From: CAVXAE01 sp044225565
GTDB lineage: Bacteria; Pseudomonadota; Gammaproteobacteria; Steroidobacterales; Steroidobacteraceae
Assembly (NCBI GenBank): GCA_044225565.1
Contig: JBGAIL010000156.1
Coordinates: 1-11,441, forward strand
DNA length: 11,441 bases
Reading direction: 5' to 3'
Shown here piece after piece: positions 1-7,859 of this stretch. Each line of letters opens with the position of its first letter. The first letter of the stretch is position 1. The position numbers and the translations under genes were made by a program. A model generated the notes under the pieces. The model was not told where the DNA came from. It saw only the letters and a list, made by a program, of their open reading frames with translations, and did no database searches.

Positions 1-4
1 ATGC

Positions 5-1236
5 TCAGCTCCTGGGAGGCGACGGGAAGAAGCGCCCGAACAAGGTATCGAGCCCGTGGAGCGCATCGGCGAGCTCCCGCTCGCCGATGACGAGCGGCGG
101 CGCGAGGATCAGCAGATTGCCGCGGCTCGCGAAGGAGACGCCCTCCTGCATCGCAGCCTTGATGAGCGCTGCGAGCGGCGCGGGGGTGGCGGGCCAGGCC
201 GCGAGCGGCTCTCGCGTCTTTCGGTCCGCGACCAGCTCGACGACCGCGAACAGGCCATGCCCGCCGCGCACGTCGCCGATGACCTCGTGGCGCGCCTGCA
301 GCGCTTTCAGCTGCTGGAACATCTGTGCGCCGAGCGTGCGCGAGCGCTGGATCAGATTCTCGTCCCGGTAAGCGTCCAGTGCCGCGACTCCCGCCGCGCA
401 GGCCAGTGGATGCCCGCAATACGTCAGGCCGGTGTAGAGCATCTCGTTCTCGATGCGCGCGGCCACCTTCGCGCCCAGCACCACGGCGGCGAGCGGAAGC
501 GCGCCGCTGGTAAGGCCTTTCGCGAGCGTCATGAGATCCGGCCGGCCGGCTTCACCATGGCGCTGCCATGCGAACCACTCGCCGCAGCGGCCGAACCCGC
601 TCATCACTTCGTCGGCGATGAGCCAGACGTCGCGATCGGCCGTCGCACGGCGCAGCGCGGGCCAGTAGCTGTCCGGCGCGACGATGCCGTTGGTGCCCGC
701 ATTGGCTTCCATGAGCACGGCCGCAACCTGTCTCGCGCCCTCGGAATCGATGCATTCCGCCACGGCGCTTGCGGCGAGGCGCCCGCACTCTTCGGCATCC
801 ACACTGCGGAAGGGACAGCGATAGGCGTAAGGCGGCGGCACGTGGCGCACGCCCCAGCTTTCGCCAGCCACCTGCTGCCTGGTGCGGCTATCTCCGGACA
901 GCGCCATCGCCATGTAGCTGGCGCCGTGATACGAGCGGTCGCGCGTGATGACGAGCCCTTGCGGTTTCCTTGCCGCCAGTCTCGATATCTTCACCGCACT
1001 CTCGTTCGCGTCCGCGCCGCTGAGCGGCACAGTCGCTCGGCCTGGGCGCGGATTGCAGCGACGATGCGGGGATGTTGATGGCCGAGATTGCTGCATTCGG
1101 CGAGGCTGCTCATGTCCAGCACCTCGCGCCCGTCTTCCAGCTGCAAGCGCGCGCCCTGGCCGCCGACCACCGTCGGCGCATTCCAGTCTGCCTGCACGCA
1201 CCAGCTGTGCAGGACGACGTCGCGCTCGCCAGGCAT
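5..1236 (-). pseudogene. Class-III PLP-dependent aminotransferase, frameshifted with internal deletion
   Basis: Fold-type I class-III transaminase, most like the taurine/beta-alanine/putrescine:pyruvate aminotransferase group; the substrate cannot be read from sequence. The natural start is the ATG at 1236-1234 (MPGERDVVLHSW), overlapping the UPF0182 stop by one base (TGATG), so translation is probably coupled. The N-terminal frame reads through DGREVLDMSSLAECSNLGHQHPRI-type sequence to QAERLC near 1029. The body is in another frame and starts at LSGADANESAVKISRLA (about 1024 downward), then RSYHGA, YRCPF, the PLP-pocket Asp in LIADEVMSGFGR, the Schiff-base Lys in LAKGLTSGA (codon 518-520) and TYCGHPLACAAG, to a TGA at 5-7. 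Relatives such as E. coli GabT have about 37 residues between the two blocks; here only a few remain. A deletion plus frameshift therefore hit the N-terminal domain. The open frame beginning at 1201 has a meaningless N-terminus and is not the true start. The family call is firm. A real pseudogene cannot be separated from a sequencing or assembly error here. Confidence 0.8.
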
Positions 1237-3971
1237 CAGAGGGGCTCTCCCACCGGCACTGCAGGCCGCTGGTTCATGCGTTGCAACAGCTCGCCGAGCT
1301 GGCGGATCTCCTCGCCGTACTGCGCCCAGTTGCCCTCGCGTTGCGCCTGCAGCGCACGTTGATAGGCTTGCTGCGCCTGCGCGGCGACCGACGAGACGTT
1401 CGGTGCACTCTGGGTCTCGGGCTCCGGTTTCAGCGGCCGAGTGGGCTGCACACGGGTTGCGATGGCTGCACCGCCACCGGGGAACAGCCGCTCCAGGGCG
1501 GCATCCAGCGTGTTCTCCATCACGATGCGGTTCTGGTACGCGACGATCACGCGCTTCAGCTCGGGGATGCGCCCGTTCGCCGCGCGCAGATACATCGGCC
1601 GGATGTAGAGCAGCGACTCCTCGATGGGGATCACGAGCAGATTGCCCTGGATCACTTCCGAGCCCTGCTGGTTCCACAGCGTGATCTGCGGCGCGATCAC
1701 CTGGTCCTGACTGATGCGGGCGGCGATCTGCCGCGGCCCGAAGATGACGGTCTGCTTCGGCAACTGGAAGACCACGAGCTTCCCGTAATTCTCGCCGTCG
1801 CTGCGCGCGACCATCCAGGCCGCGAGATTGTCCTTCTGCCGCGGTGTATACGGCAGCATCTGGATGTACTCCGCGCCCGCCTCCCCCGGCAGCTTCATCA
1901 CGGTGTAGTAAGGCGACATCGGCCGCGCCTGCGCGCCCTGGTCCAGGCTCGGAATGTCCCACTGGTCTTCGCCGTTATAGAACGTGGCCGGGTTCGTCAT
2001 GTGGAACGTGGCGAACACCGCGGCCTGCAGCGCGAAGATGCCCTGCGGGTAACGCAAGCGTCCGCGCAGATCCTCCGGCATGTGGGACAGCGGCTTGAAG
2101 AGCGTCGGGAAGATGCGAGCGAGCGTGGCGACGACGGGATCTTCCGTGTCGAGCACGTGGAAGGTGACGGTGCCGTCGTAGGCATCCACGGTCACCTTCA
2201 CGGAGTTGCGGATGTAGTTGATGCCGCCAGCCGGCTTCGAATACGGATAGCGGCTGCTGGTGGTGTACGCGTCCTGCACCCATACCAGCCGCCCCTCCGA
2301 GATGGCGAGATATGGCGCGCTGTCGTAGACCAGGAACGGCGCGATGCGCTTCACGCGCTCCGGCACGCGCCGGTACATGAGCACGCGGCTCTGCTCGGTG
2401 ATGTTCGGGGAAAAGAACGTGTCCGGCGAGGCGAAGCGCACGGCGAACATCAGGCGGCGCAGCAGGCTGTCGAGCTGGACGCCCCCTTTGCCCGCGTACG
2501 TGCCGAAGACGTTGTCGTCCCCGCGCGGGAAGTCGAATTCGGCGGTGGCCGTCTTCACGAACACGTGGTCGTTGGAGAGCTCGCCGAAGTAGATGGCCGG
2601 CTGCTTCACCTTGAGGTCCACGGAAGACTTGATCGGCAGGTCCTTGATGAAGAGCAGCGGCAGCCCTTCCGGCGTGACCTCGTTGACCGGCCCGAGCGTG
2701 ATGCCGTAGCCGTGCGTGAACGTGAGGCGCTCGTTGATCCACGAGGCGCTCGGCAGCGAGGCGGAGTTCATCTCGCGCGCCGAGAGCATGATCTGGCGGT
2801 ACTGGCCGTCGATCACGTAGCGGTCGTTGTGCACGGAGACGAAATCGTAGTACGTGCGGATCTCCTGGATCTGCCCGAACGCGTCGAGCAGCGGCTGCTC
2901 GTTCCACAGCGGCACGTTGTCCAGCGTCGCGGCGTTGCGCTCGATGTCGGCGCGCGTCAGCGAGGCTTCACCCGAAAGCTCGCGCTCCACCACCTGGTCC
3001 AGCGCGAAGCCCGCGCGCGTGGCCTTGATGGAGTGCGCGATGTAAGGCGTTTCGCGCACCTGCTCGTTCGGCGCCACCACGAACCGCTGCAGCGCCATCG
3101 CATAGAGGAGGCCCAGCAGGCCGACGCCGAAGTACGCGCCCACCGCAGCCATCACGGGCCACAGGCGGGTTTCCTTGATCTGATAGAGCGCGAGGCCCGC
3201 ACCGGCCAGCGCGACGACGACGAGCACCCACTGGGTGGGGATGCGCGCGTACACATCCACGTACGACGCGCCATGCACGGCGCCGGACGGAGTGGTGAGC
3301 AGCTCCGGAACGCCCAGCCAGGCCTTGCAGGCCAGCAGCACGAGCAGCACGGCCGCGAGCACGCTCAGGTGCCGGCGCGCCCCGCTGCTCAGCAACAAGC
3401 CGCGCTGCGGATCGAACATGAGGCTCTGCCCGGCGAAGTACGCGATGCCCGAGCCGATGGCGGCGAGCACCACGGTGGAAAGCGCGAGCCCGTGCAGGAA
3501 GTGCAGGAACGGCAGCTGGAAGACGTAGAAGCCGATGTCGTGGCCCAGGATGGGATCGACGGTGCCGAAGGGAACCGCGTGGCGCGCCATCAGCCACAGC
3601 TCCCATTTGCGCGACGCATAGAGCGCGACCAGCGCGGCGCCGGCGACCGCACCGAGAGTGAACAGCGGCGCGAGCCGCGACATGTCCAGCGAGACGATGC
3701 GCGGGCCCTCGGGGCCGTAAAGCGTGATCGAGCGCGCCTTGAGGCCGCGCCGCGCGAGCCGGAAATTGGCGAACAGCACGGCGAAGACGACGGCGAACAC
3801 GGCAATGCCGAGCCAGGCCTGCGCAGTGATGCGCCTCAGGAAGACCTCCTGGAGCCTCACTTCCTCGAACCACAGCCAGTCCGTGTAGAGCGTGGCGAGC
3901 ACGGGAGCCAGGAAGAGGCAGGCGAGGACGAACCCGAGGAGAGCGGTGCCGTAAGGCTTCGAGAAGCGCAT
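1236..3971 (-). CDS. UPF0182 family large integral membrane protein
   Basis: A 911-residue member of UPF0182 (COG1615), a family of large inner-membrane proteins with no established biochemical role. Seven hydrophobic segments are visible at roughly residues 8-28, 52-71, 103-120, 162-181, 202-220, 248-264 and 272-292. A soluble region of about 600 residues follows, presumably extracytoplasmic. The family-typical block YTDWLWFEEVRLQEVF lies at 30-44. The C-terminus ends in a Pro-rich linker and a short Gln/Ala-rich helix (AQQAYQRALQAQREGNWAQYG), as in other members. The length is normal. The ATG at 3971 has a GGAG 6 nt upstream, which settles the start. It lies 65 bp downstream of agmatine deiminase and overlaps the aminotransferase start by one base, so the three probably form one transcript. 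The family assignment is confident; the function is unknown. Confidence 0.93.
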   Translation of the reverse strand: MRFSKPYGTALLGFVLACLFLAPVLATLYTDWLWFEEVRLQEVFLRRITAQAWLGIAVFAVVFAVLFANFRLARRGLKARSITLYGPEGPRIVSLDMSRLAPLFTLGAVAGAALVALYASRKWELWLMARHAVPFGTVDPILGHDIGFYVFQLPFLHFLHGLALSTVVLAAIGSGIAYFAGQSLMFDPQRGLLLSSGARRHLSVLAAVLLVLLACKAWLGVPELLTTPSGAVHGASYVDVYARIPTQWVLVVVALAGAGLALYQIKETRLWPVMAAVGAYFGVGLLGLLYAMALQRFVVAPNEQVRETPYIAHSIKATRAGFALDQVVERELSGEASLTRADIERNAATLDNVPLWNEQPLLDAFGQIQEIRTYYDFVSVHNDRYVIDGQYRQIMLSAREMNSASLPSASWINERLTFTHGYGITLGPVNEVTPEGLPLLFIKDLPIKSSVDLKVKQPAIYFGELSNDHVFVKTATAEFDFPRGDDNVFGTYAGKGGVQLDSLLRRLMFAVRFASPDTFFSPNITEQSRVLMYRRVPERVKRIAPFLVYDSAPYLAISEGRLVWVQDAYTTSSRYPYSKPAGGINYIRNSVKVTVDAYDGTVTFHVLDTEDPVVATLARIFPTLFKPLSHMPEDLRGRLRYPQGIFALQAAVFATFHMTNPATFYNGEDQWDIPSLDQGAQARPMSPYYTVMKLPGEAGAEYIQMLPYTPRQKDNLAAWMVARSDGENYGKLVVFQLPKQTVIFGPRQIAARISQDQVIAPQITLWNQQGSEVIQGNLLVIPIEESLLYIRPMYLRAANGRIPELKRVIVAYQNRIVMENTLDAALERLFPGGGAAIATRVQPTRPLKPEPETQSAPNVSSVAAQAQQAYQRALQAQREGNWAQYGEEIRQLGELLQRMNQRPAVPVGEPL

Positions 3972-4036
3972 GGATCACTCCGGCGGAAGAGCCGAATACT
4001 ACTTCAGCCGGCGCCTCCCTCAGCAGGCCTGCGAAG

Positions 4037-5152
4037 CTATTTTTGCGCGGCCGGTTTCGCCGGCGCAGGCAGCTGTTGCGTGATGCAGTGGATGTTGCCG
4101 CCGCCGAGGAGGATCTCCCGGGCCGGAATGCCGATGATGCGGCGGCGCGGGAAGAGCTTGCGCAACAAGCGCATAGCCGCAGCATCTGAACGGGCGTTCA
4201 ATTTCGGCATCAGCACGCCGCCGTTGGCGACGTAGAAGTTCACGTAGCTCGCCGCCAGGCGCTCCCCGGCCTTGCGGGGCTTGGTGCCCGGCCGGCGGGC
4301 GATGCCGCGGGCCTCTTTCGCCGTCATGTGGAGCGGGCCGGGCATGGGCATCCTGTGCACCTTCAGGCGCCGGCCGCGCGCGTCCCGGGCGTCGTGCAGG
4401 CGCTCCCAGGCATCCCGGGAGATGGCGTGCTGGGGATCGCGGCGGTCGTCCGTCCAGGTGAGGCAGACCTCGCCGGGGCGCACGAAGCAGGCCAGGTTGT
4501 CGACGTGACCGTCGGTCTCGTCGTTGAACACGCCCTTGCCGAGCCAGACGATGCGGCTGACGCCCAGCCAGGTCTGAAGTGCCCGCTCGATCTGCGCCCG
4601 GCTCATGCCGGGATTGCGGTTCCGGTTGAGCAGGCACTCCTCGGTGACCAGGGCGGTGCCCTGCCCGTCCACGTGGATGGCGCCACCCTCGTTGACCATG
4701 GGAGCGGGATAGCGGTCCAGGCGCTCGATCTCGAGTACCTTGCGGGCGACCAGCTCGTCCTGGTCCCAGGGGGAATAGAGACCGCCGAGCGCGCCGCCCC
4801 AGGCGTTGAAGCGCCAGTCGATGCCGCGGACGCGGCCCTTGCCGTCCACCACGCAGGTGGGGCCGACGTCGCGCATCCAGCAGTCGTCGTGGGTCATGTC
4901 CACGAGGCGCACCGATTCGGGGAGCATGCGCCGCGCTTTCGGGAAATGCGCCGGCGAGACGCCGATGGTCAATGGCTCGAGCCGGGCGATGGCGGCGGCC
5001 AGTGTGGCGAAAGCCCGCTGCGCCGGCTCGGCGTTCTCACGCCAGTTGTCCGGGCGCTCGGGCCACAGCATCCAGGTGCCGGCGTGCGGCTCGAACTCGG
5101 CCGGCATGCGCAAGCCATCCGCGGCGGGAGTGGATTTCAGCGTGCGGCTCAT
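4037..5152 (-). CDS. aguA: Agmatine deiminase
   Basis: Hydrolyses agmatine to N-carbamoylputrescine and ammonia in the cytoplasm, the arginine-decarboxylase route to putrescine. From the ATG at 5152 the protein is 371 residues, normal for this peptidylarginine-deiminase-like family. Visible signature blocks are MPAEFEPHAGTWMLWPERPDNW (16-37, the MPAEWEPH-type N-terminus), WMRDVGPT (92-99, Asp95), NEGGAIHVDG (154-163), DETDGHVDN with the catalytic His216, YVNFYVANGGVLMP (303-316) and GGGNIHCITQQ carrying the nucleophile Cys356. All expected catalytic residues are present. A second in-frame ATG at 5164 would add MHAL; neither start has a clear Shine-Dalgarno. The frame stays open further upstream into icd, but that stretch antisense to icd is not credible coding. 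It is first in the cluster with UPF0182 and the aminotransferase. No aguB (N-carbamoylputrescine amidase) is present in the window. Confidence 0.95.
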   Translation of the reverse strand: MSRTLKSTPAADGLRMPAEFEPHAGTWMLWPERPDNWRENAEPAQRAFATLAAAIARLEPLTIGVSPAHFPKARRMLPESVRLVDMTHDDCWMRDVGPTCVVDGKGRVRGIDWRFNAWGGALGGLYSPWDQDELVARKVLEIERLDRYPAPMVNEGGAIHVDGQGTALVTEECLLNRNRNPGMSRAQIERALQTWLGVSRIVWLGKGVFNDETDGHVDNLACFVRPGEVCLTWTDDRRDPQHAISRDAWERLHDARDARGRRLKVHRMPMPGPLHMTAKEARGIARRPGTKPRKAGERLAASYVNFYVANGGVLMPKLNARSDAAAMRLLRKLFPRRRIIGIPAREILLGGGNIHCITQQLPAPAKPAAQK

Positions 5153-5162
5153 GAGGGCGTGC

Positions 5163-5183
5163 ATGCTAGCATTGCGGGCCCGC
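5163..5183. promoter_or_regulatory. Two adjacent 10-bp palindromes in the aguA/icd divergent gap
   Basis: The 66 bp between the divergent aguA (start 5152) and icd (start 5219) must hold promoters for both. It contains ATGCTAGCAT at 5163-5172 and GCGGGCCCGC at 5174-5183, each a perfect 10-bp palindrome, one base apart. They could be operator half-sites or chance in GC-rich DNA. I see no good sigma70 -10/-35 pair here. If aguA starts at 5164, the first palindrome overlaps its start codon. Confidence 0.25.
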
Positions 5184-5218
5184 CGGCGAGGCGCCCGCGG
5201 ACTAGCAGGAGAAGCATC

Positions 5219-6526
<1,308 letters not shown>

Positions 6527-6535
6527 GCCTCGTGT

Positions 6536-6569
6536 GCCGGGCGCCCGCGCGAACGCGGACGCGCCCGGC
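6536..6569 (+). terminator. Nested GC hairpin just after icd (terminator-like, no T-run)
   Basis: Outer arms GCCGGGCGC (6536-6544) and GCGCCCGGC (6561-6569) are perfectly complementary over 9 bp. Inside, CCGCG (6545-6549) pairs with CGCGG (6554-6558) around a CGAA loop, leaving only AC (6559-6560) unpaired. It sits 10 nt after the icd stop and 20 nt before the next gene. There is no T-run, so it is more likely an attenuator or a 3'-end stabiliser limiting readthrough into the small downstream gene than a strong terminator. Confidence 0.5.
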
Positions 6570-6589
6570 GAATCCGGAGTCTGGATTCC

Positions 6590-6895
6590 GTGGATCGTTT
6601 TGAAATCGGCGAGATCGCCATCTTCTGCAATCCCTCGAGCCCGCGGCATCTCGAAGAGTGCTGCGTGGTGGAAAGGCTGCAGCCCGGGCGCATCGTGGAC
6701 GACGCCACGATGACCTGGCGCGAAGGCGTGTTCTATCGCGTCACCTTCGCCGGCGACGAGATCCGCTACGCGGCGGAGCCGCATCAGCTGAAGAAGAAGC
6801 CGGGGCCGGAAGTGCCGCCGGATGCGAAGCGCGAGCCGGTGGTCTCCTGGGACGACTGCGTGTTCAGGCCGAGCCGGGAGACGGTGGAAGGCTGA
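6590..6895 (+). CDS. Hypothetical 101-residue protein
   Basis: Starts with GTG at 6590, with GGAG 10 nt upstream (6576-6579), and ends with TGA at 6893-6895. I cannot assign a function. The N-terminus (FEIGEIAIFCNP) and middle (FYRVTFAGDEIRYAAEPHQLKKK) alternate hydrophobic and charged residues as in a small beta-barrel. They resemble short phage and bacterial proteins with a FxxGdiA...YxVxF...aePhqLrk pattern, possibly SH3-like; this is an impression, not an identification. The tail is Pro/Lys-rich and ends in SWDDCVFRPS. There is no signal peptide or membrane segment. Codon use is GC-rich like icd, supporting a real gene. It is 63 bp after icd, separated by the hairpin, and followed by a probable terminator, so it may be the second gene of an icd transcript. 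Confidence 0.7.
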   Translation: MDRFEIGEIAIFCNPSSPRHLEECCVVERLQPGRIVDDATMTWREGVFYRVTFAGDEIRYAAEPHQLKKKPGPEVPPDAKREPVVSWDDCVFRPSRETVEG

Positions 6896-6931
6896 GGGGA
6901 GCTGGCCTCCGCAACCGAGGCTTTACTCAGC

Positions 6932-6964
6932 AGCGTTTCGATGAGACGCGGAAACGCTTTTCTT
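6932..6964 (+). terminator. Probable Rho-independent terminator after icd and the 101-residue gene
   Basis: AGCGTTTC (6932-6939) and GAAACGCT (6951-6958) form a perfect 8-bp stem with an 11-nt loop. The stem runs into TTTT then CTTC (6958-6965). It lies 37 nt after the stop of the small plus-strand gene and between convergent genes. The T-run is short and on the plus-strand side, so it fits termination of icd transcription rather than of the converging antitoxin gene. Confidence 0.55.
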
Positions 6965-6975
6965 CGACAATCCCG

Positions 6976-7320
6976 TTAGTTCGTACGTCGCCCCCGATGC
7001 TCAGGCGCTAGATCGCCTAGCGCCTTGATCCTTACCGGCTTGCGATGCGGAAACCGGGCCACGAGATCGAGCTCACCGCCCATGGCTTGCACGTAGCCTT
7101 GCAACGTGGACAGCAGCATGTCAGTGCGCTGCTCATAGCGGGAGACGGTGTCCTGACCAACGTTGAGCGAACGAGCGAGTTCGGCCTGGGTTCGATTCAA
7201 AGCCTTGCGCAGATCCTGCAAAGACAGTTCTTCGGCGATGAGCTCGGCCGCACGGGCTTTGACGCGCGCCCGGCGACGGGCGGGCAACTGTGCGATTTTC
7301 TGGTTGAGTGTGCGAGCCAT
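6976..7320 (-). CDS. XRE-family HTH antitoxin (HigA-like), toxin partner truncated
   Basis: A 114-residue DNA-binding protein. The N-terminal helical part (MARTLNQKIAQLPARRRARV) is typical of antitoxins paired with HigB/Gp49-like toxins. A helix-turn-helix follows at about 37-66, including TQAELARSLNVGQDTVSRYE, then LLSTLQGYVQAMGGELDLVARFP. This family normally neutralises its RelE/ParE-fold mRNA-cleaving toxin and represses its own operon. The ATG at 7320 has GAGGT 7 nt upstream. Only a C-terminal remnant of a toxin lies upstream, 10 bp away, in the HigB-HigA order. The antitoxin looks complete, so it is now an orphan that may still act as an autorepressor or protect against related toxins. 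The C-terminal tail (KALGDLAPEHRGRRTN) is basic and probably disordered. It converges on the icd transcript. Confidence 0.88.
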   Translation of the reverse strand: MARTLNQKIAQLPARRRARVKARAAELIAEELSLQDLRKALNRTQAELARSLNVGQDTVSRYEQRTDMLLSTLQGYVQAMGGELDLVARFPHRKPVRIKALGDLAPEHRGRRTN

Positions 7321-7330
7321 GTCGGCTACC

Positions 7331-7450
7331 TCAGCTTACGGGGTCGATCAGTCTCAGATGCGCATCGAATCGCCGATCCGCCGTATCGATCAGCGTTCGA
7401 TAGAACCGCCTCTCGCCGCCACCGGCCTTGTTGCCTGCGACCCGATCCAT
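7331..7450 (-). pseudogene. C-terminal remnant of a HigB/RelE-like toxin
   Basis: Reading from an in-frame ATG at 7450, 39 codons give MDRVAGNKAGGGERRFYRTLI, then IDTADRRFDAHLRLIDPVS and a TGA at 7331-7333. This matches the end of HigB/Gp49-like toxins, where a hydrophobic strand and (A/G)G(N/D)KxG are followed by RFY..LI..AD.R(F/Y)D.HL. Intact toxins are about 100-120 residues, so the N-terminal two thirds are missing. The frame stays open upstream to a stop at 7508-7510, but that stretch (FRYGFDAICFHSHDTHD) does not resemble the missing part, and the other two frames do not contain it either. The stop is 10 bp before the antitoxin ATG, the normal operon order. The remnant is too short to be an active toxin. 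The identification rests on the short C-terminal motif and the adjacent antitoxin. Confidence 0.65.
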
Positions 7451-7496
7451 GTCATGGGTATCATGACTGTGAAAACATATGGCGTCAAAGCCATAT
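7451..7496 (-). promoter_or_regulatory. Minus-strand promoter overlapped by two inverted repeats
   Basis: On the minus strand TTGACG (complement of 7483-7488) and CATGAT (complement of 7460-7465) are 17 bp apart, matching the sigma70 -35 and -10 at 5/6 and 4/6 positions. The inverted repeat ATATGGC-6-GCCATAT (7477-7496) covers the -35. GTCATG-5-CATGAC (7451-7467) covers the -10. This arrangement is typical of an autorepressed toxin-antitoxin promoter. The expected transcription start, near 7453, is only a few bases before the remnant toxin ATG at 7450. The promoter therefore now probably feeds the antitoxin through an untranslated or leaderless stub. Inferred from sequence only. Confidence 0.5.
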
Positions 7497-7583
7497 CGGA
7501 AGAAAACTCAGCCGCGACCCCGCAGGCGCGACGCGATAGGAAAAGCGGCCCGACCACCCCGACCGAGCCGCCTTCCCATGCCT

Positions 7584-7859
7584 TCAGTGCCGCACCCCCG
7601 CCGCAACCTCATCCGGATGCACCTCGAACGGATACACCGTCGCAATCAGCTCTGCGATGTGCTCCATCTGCACCTCGAGCCGATCCCCGACGGCATGCAG
7701 CAAGGTGCAGGCGATGTCCTCGTCCCGCTCGCAACTCTGATACCGCAGCGCGCAAGCCACGGTGATGAGTCCGGACTGCACGACCTGCAGTTGCTGAAGA
7801 ATCTGCTCGAGCGGCTTGCGGAGCGCCTCTTCCGAGGCGGTACACTTCGTCTCAGCCAT
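7584..7859 (-). CDS. Hypothetical small helical protein, 91 residues
   Basis: No function recognised. From the ATG at 7859, with AGGAG 9 nt upstream (complement of 7869-7873), it reads MAETKCTASEEALRKPLEQI onward. Two amphipathic helices are evident at about 9-40 and 45-75, the second with DEDIACTLLHAVGDRLEVQ, ending EVHPDEVAAGVRH. There are three Cys (6, 43, 51), no signal peptide and no membrane span. The pattern recalls short proteobacterial proteins that pack as helical bundles. An upstream in-frame ATG at 7937 would add 26 residues (MSKAAPAGVVSTDERL...) with GC-rich codons but no Shine-Dalgarno, so the inner start is preferred. It lies in the low-GC islet, about 75 bp from the toxin-remnant promoter region and on the same strand. 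Confidence 0.55.
   Translation of the reverse strand: MAETKCTASEEALRKPLEQILQQLQVVQSGLITVACALRYQSCERDEDIACTLLHAVGDRLEVQMEHIAELIATVYPFEVHPDEVAAGVRH

Noticed and set aside
56..1078. Plus-strand open frame opposite the aminotransferase
   Set aside because: Antisense shadow; the minus strand carries clear PLP-enzyme motifs across the same interval.
945..4235. Plus-strand open frame of about 1096 codons opposite UPF0182
   Set aside because: Arg/His-rich low-complexity translation without motifs, exactly antisense to a recognisable UPF0182 gene; typical of mirror frames in high-GC DNA.
4328..5218. In-frame N-terminal extension of icd
   Set aside because: Antisense to aguA and unlike any Icd; a strong AGGAG precedes the ATG at 5219, where homology begins.
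7045..7539. Plus-strand open frame opposite the antitoxin
   Set aside because: Antisense to a clear HTH antitoxin with a good ribosome site.
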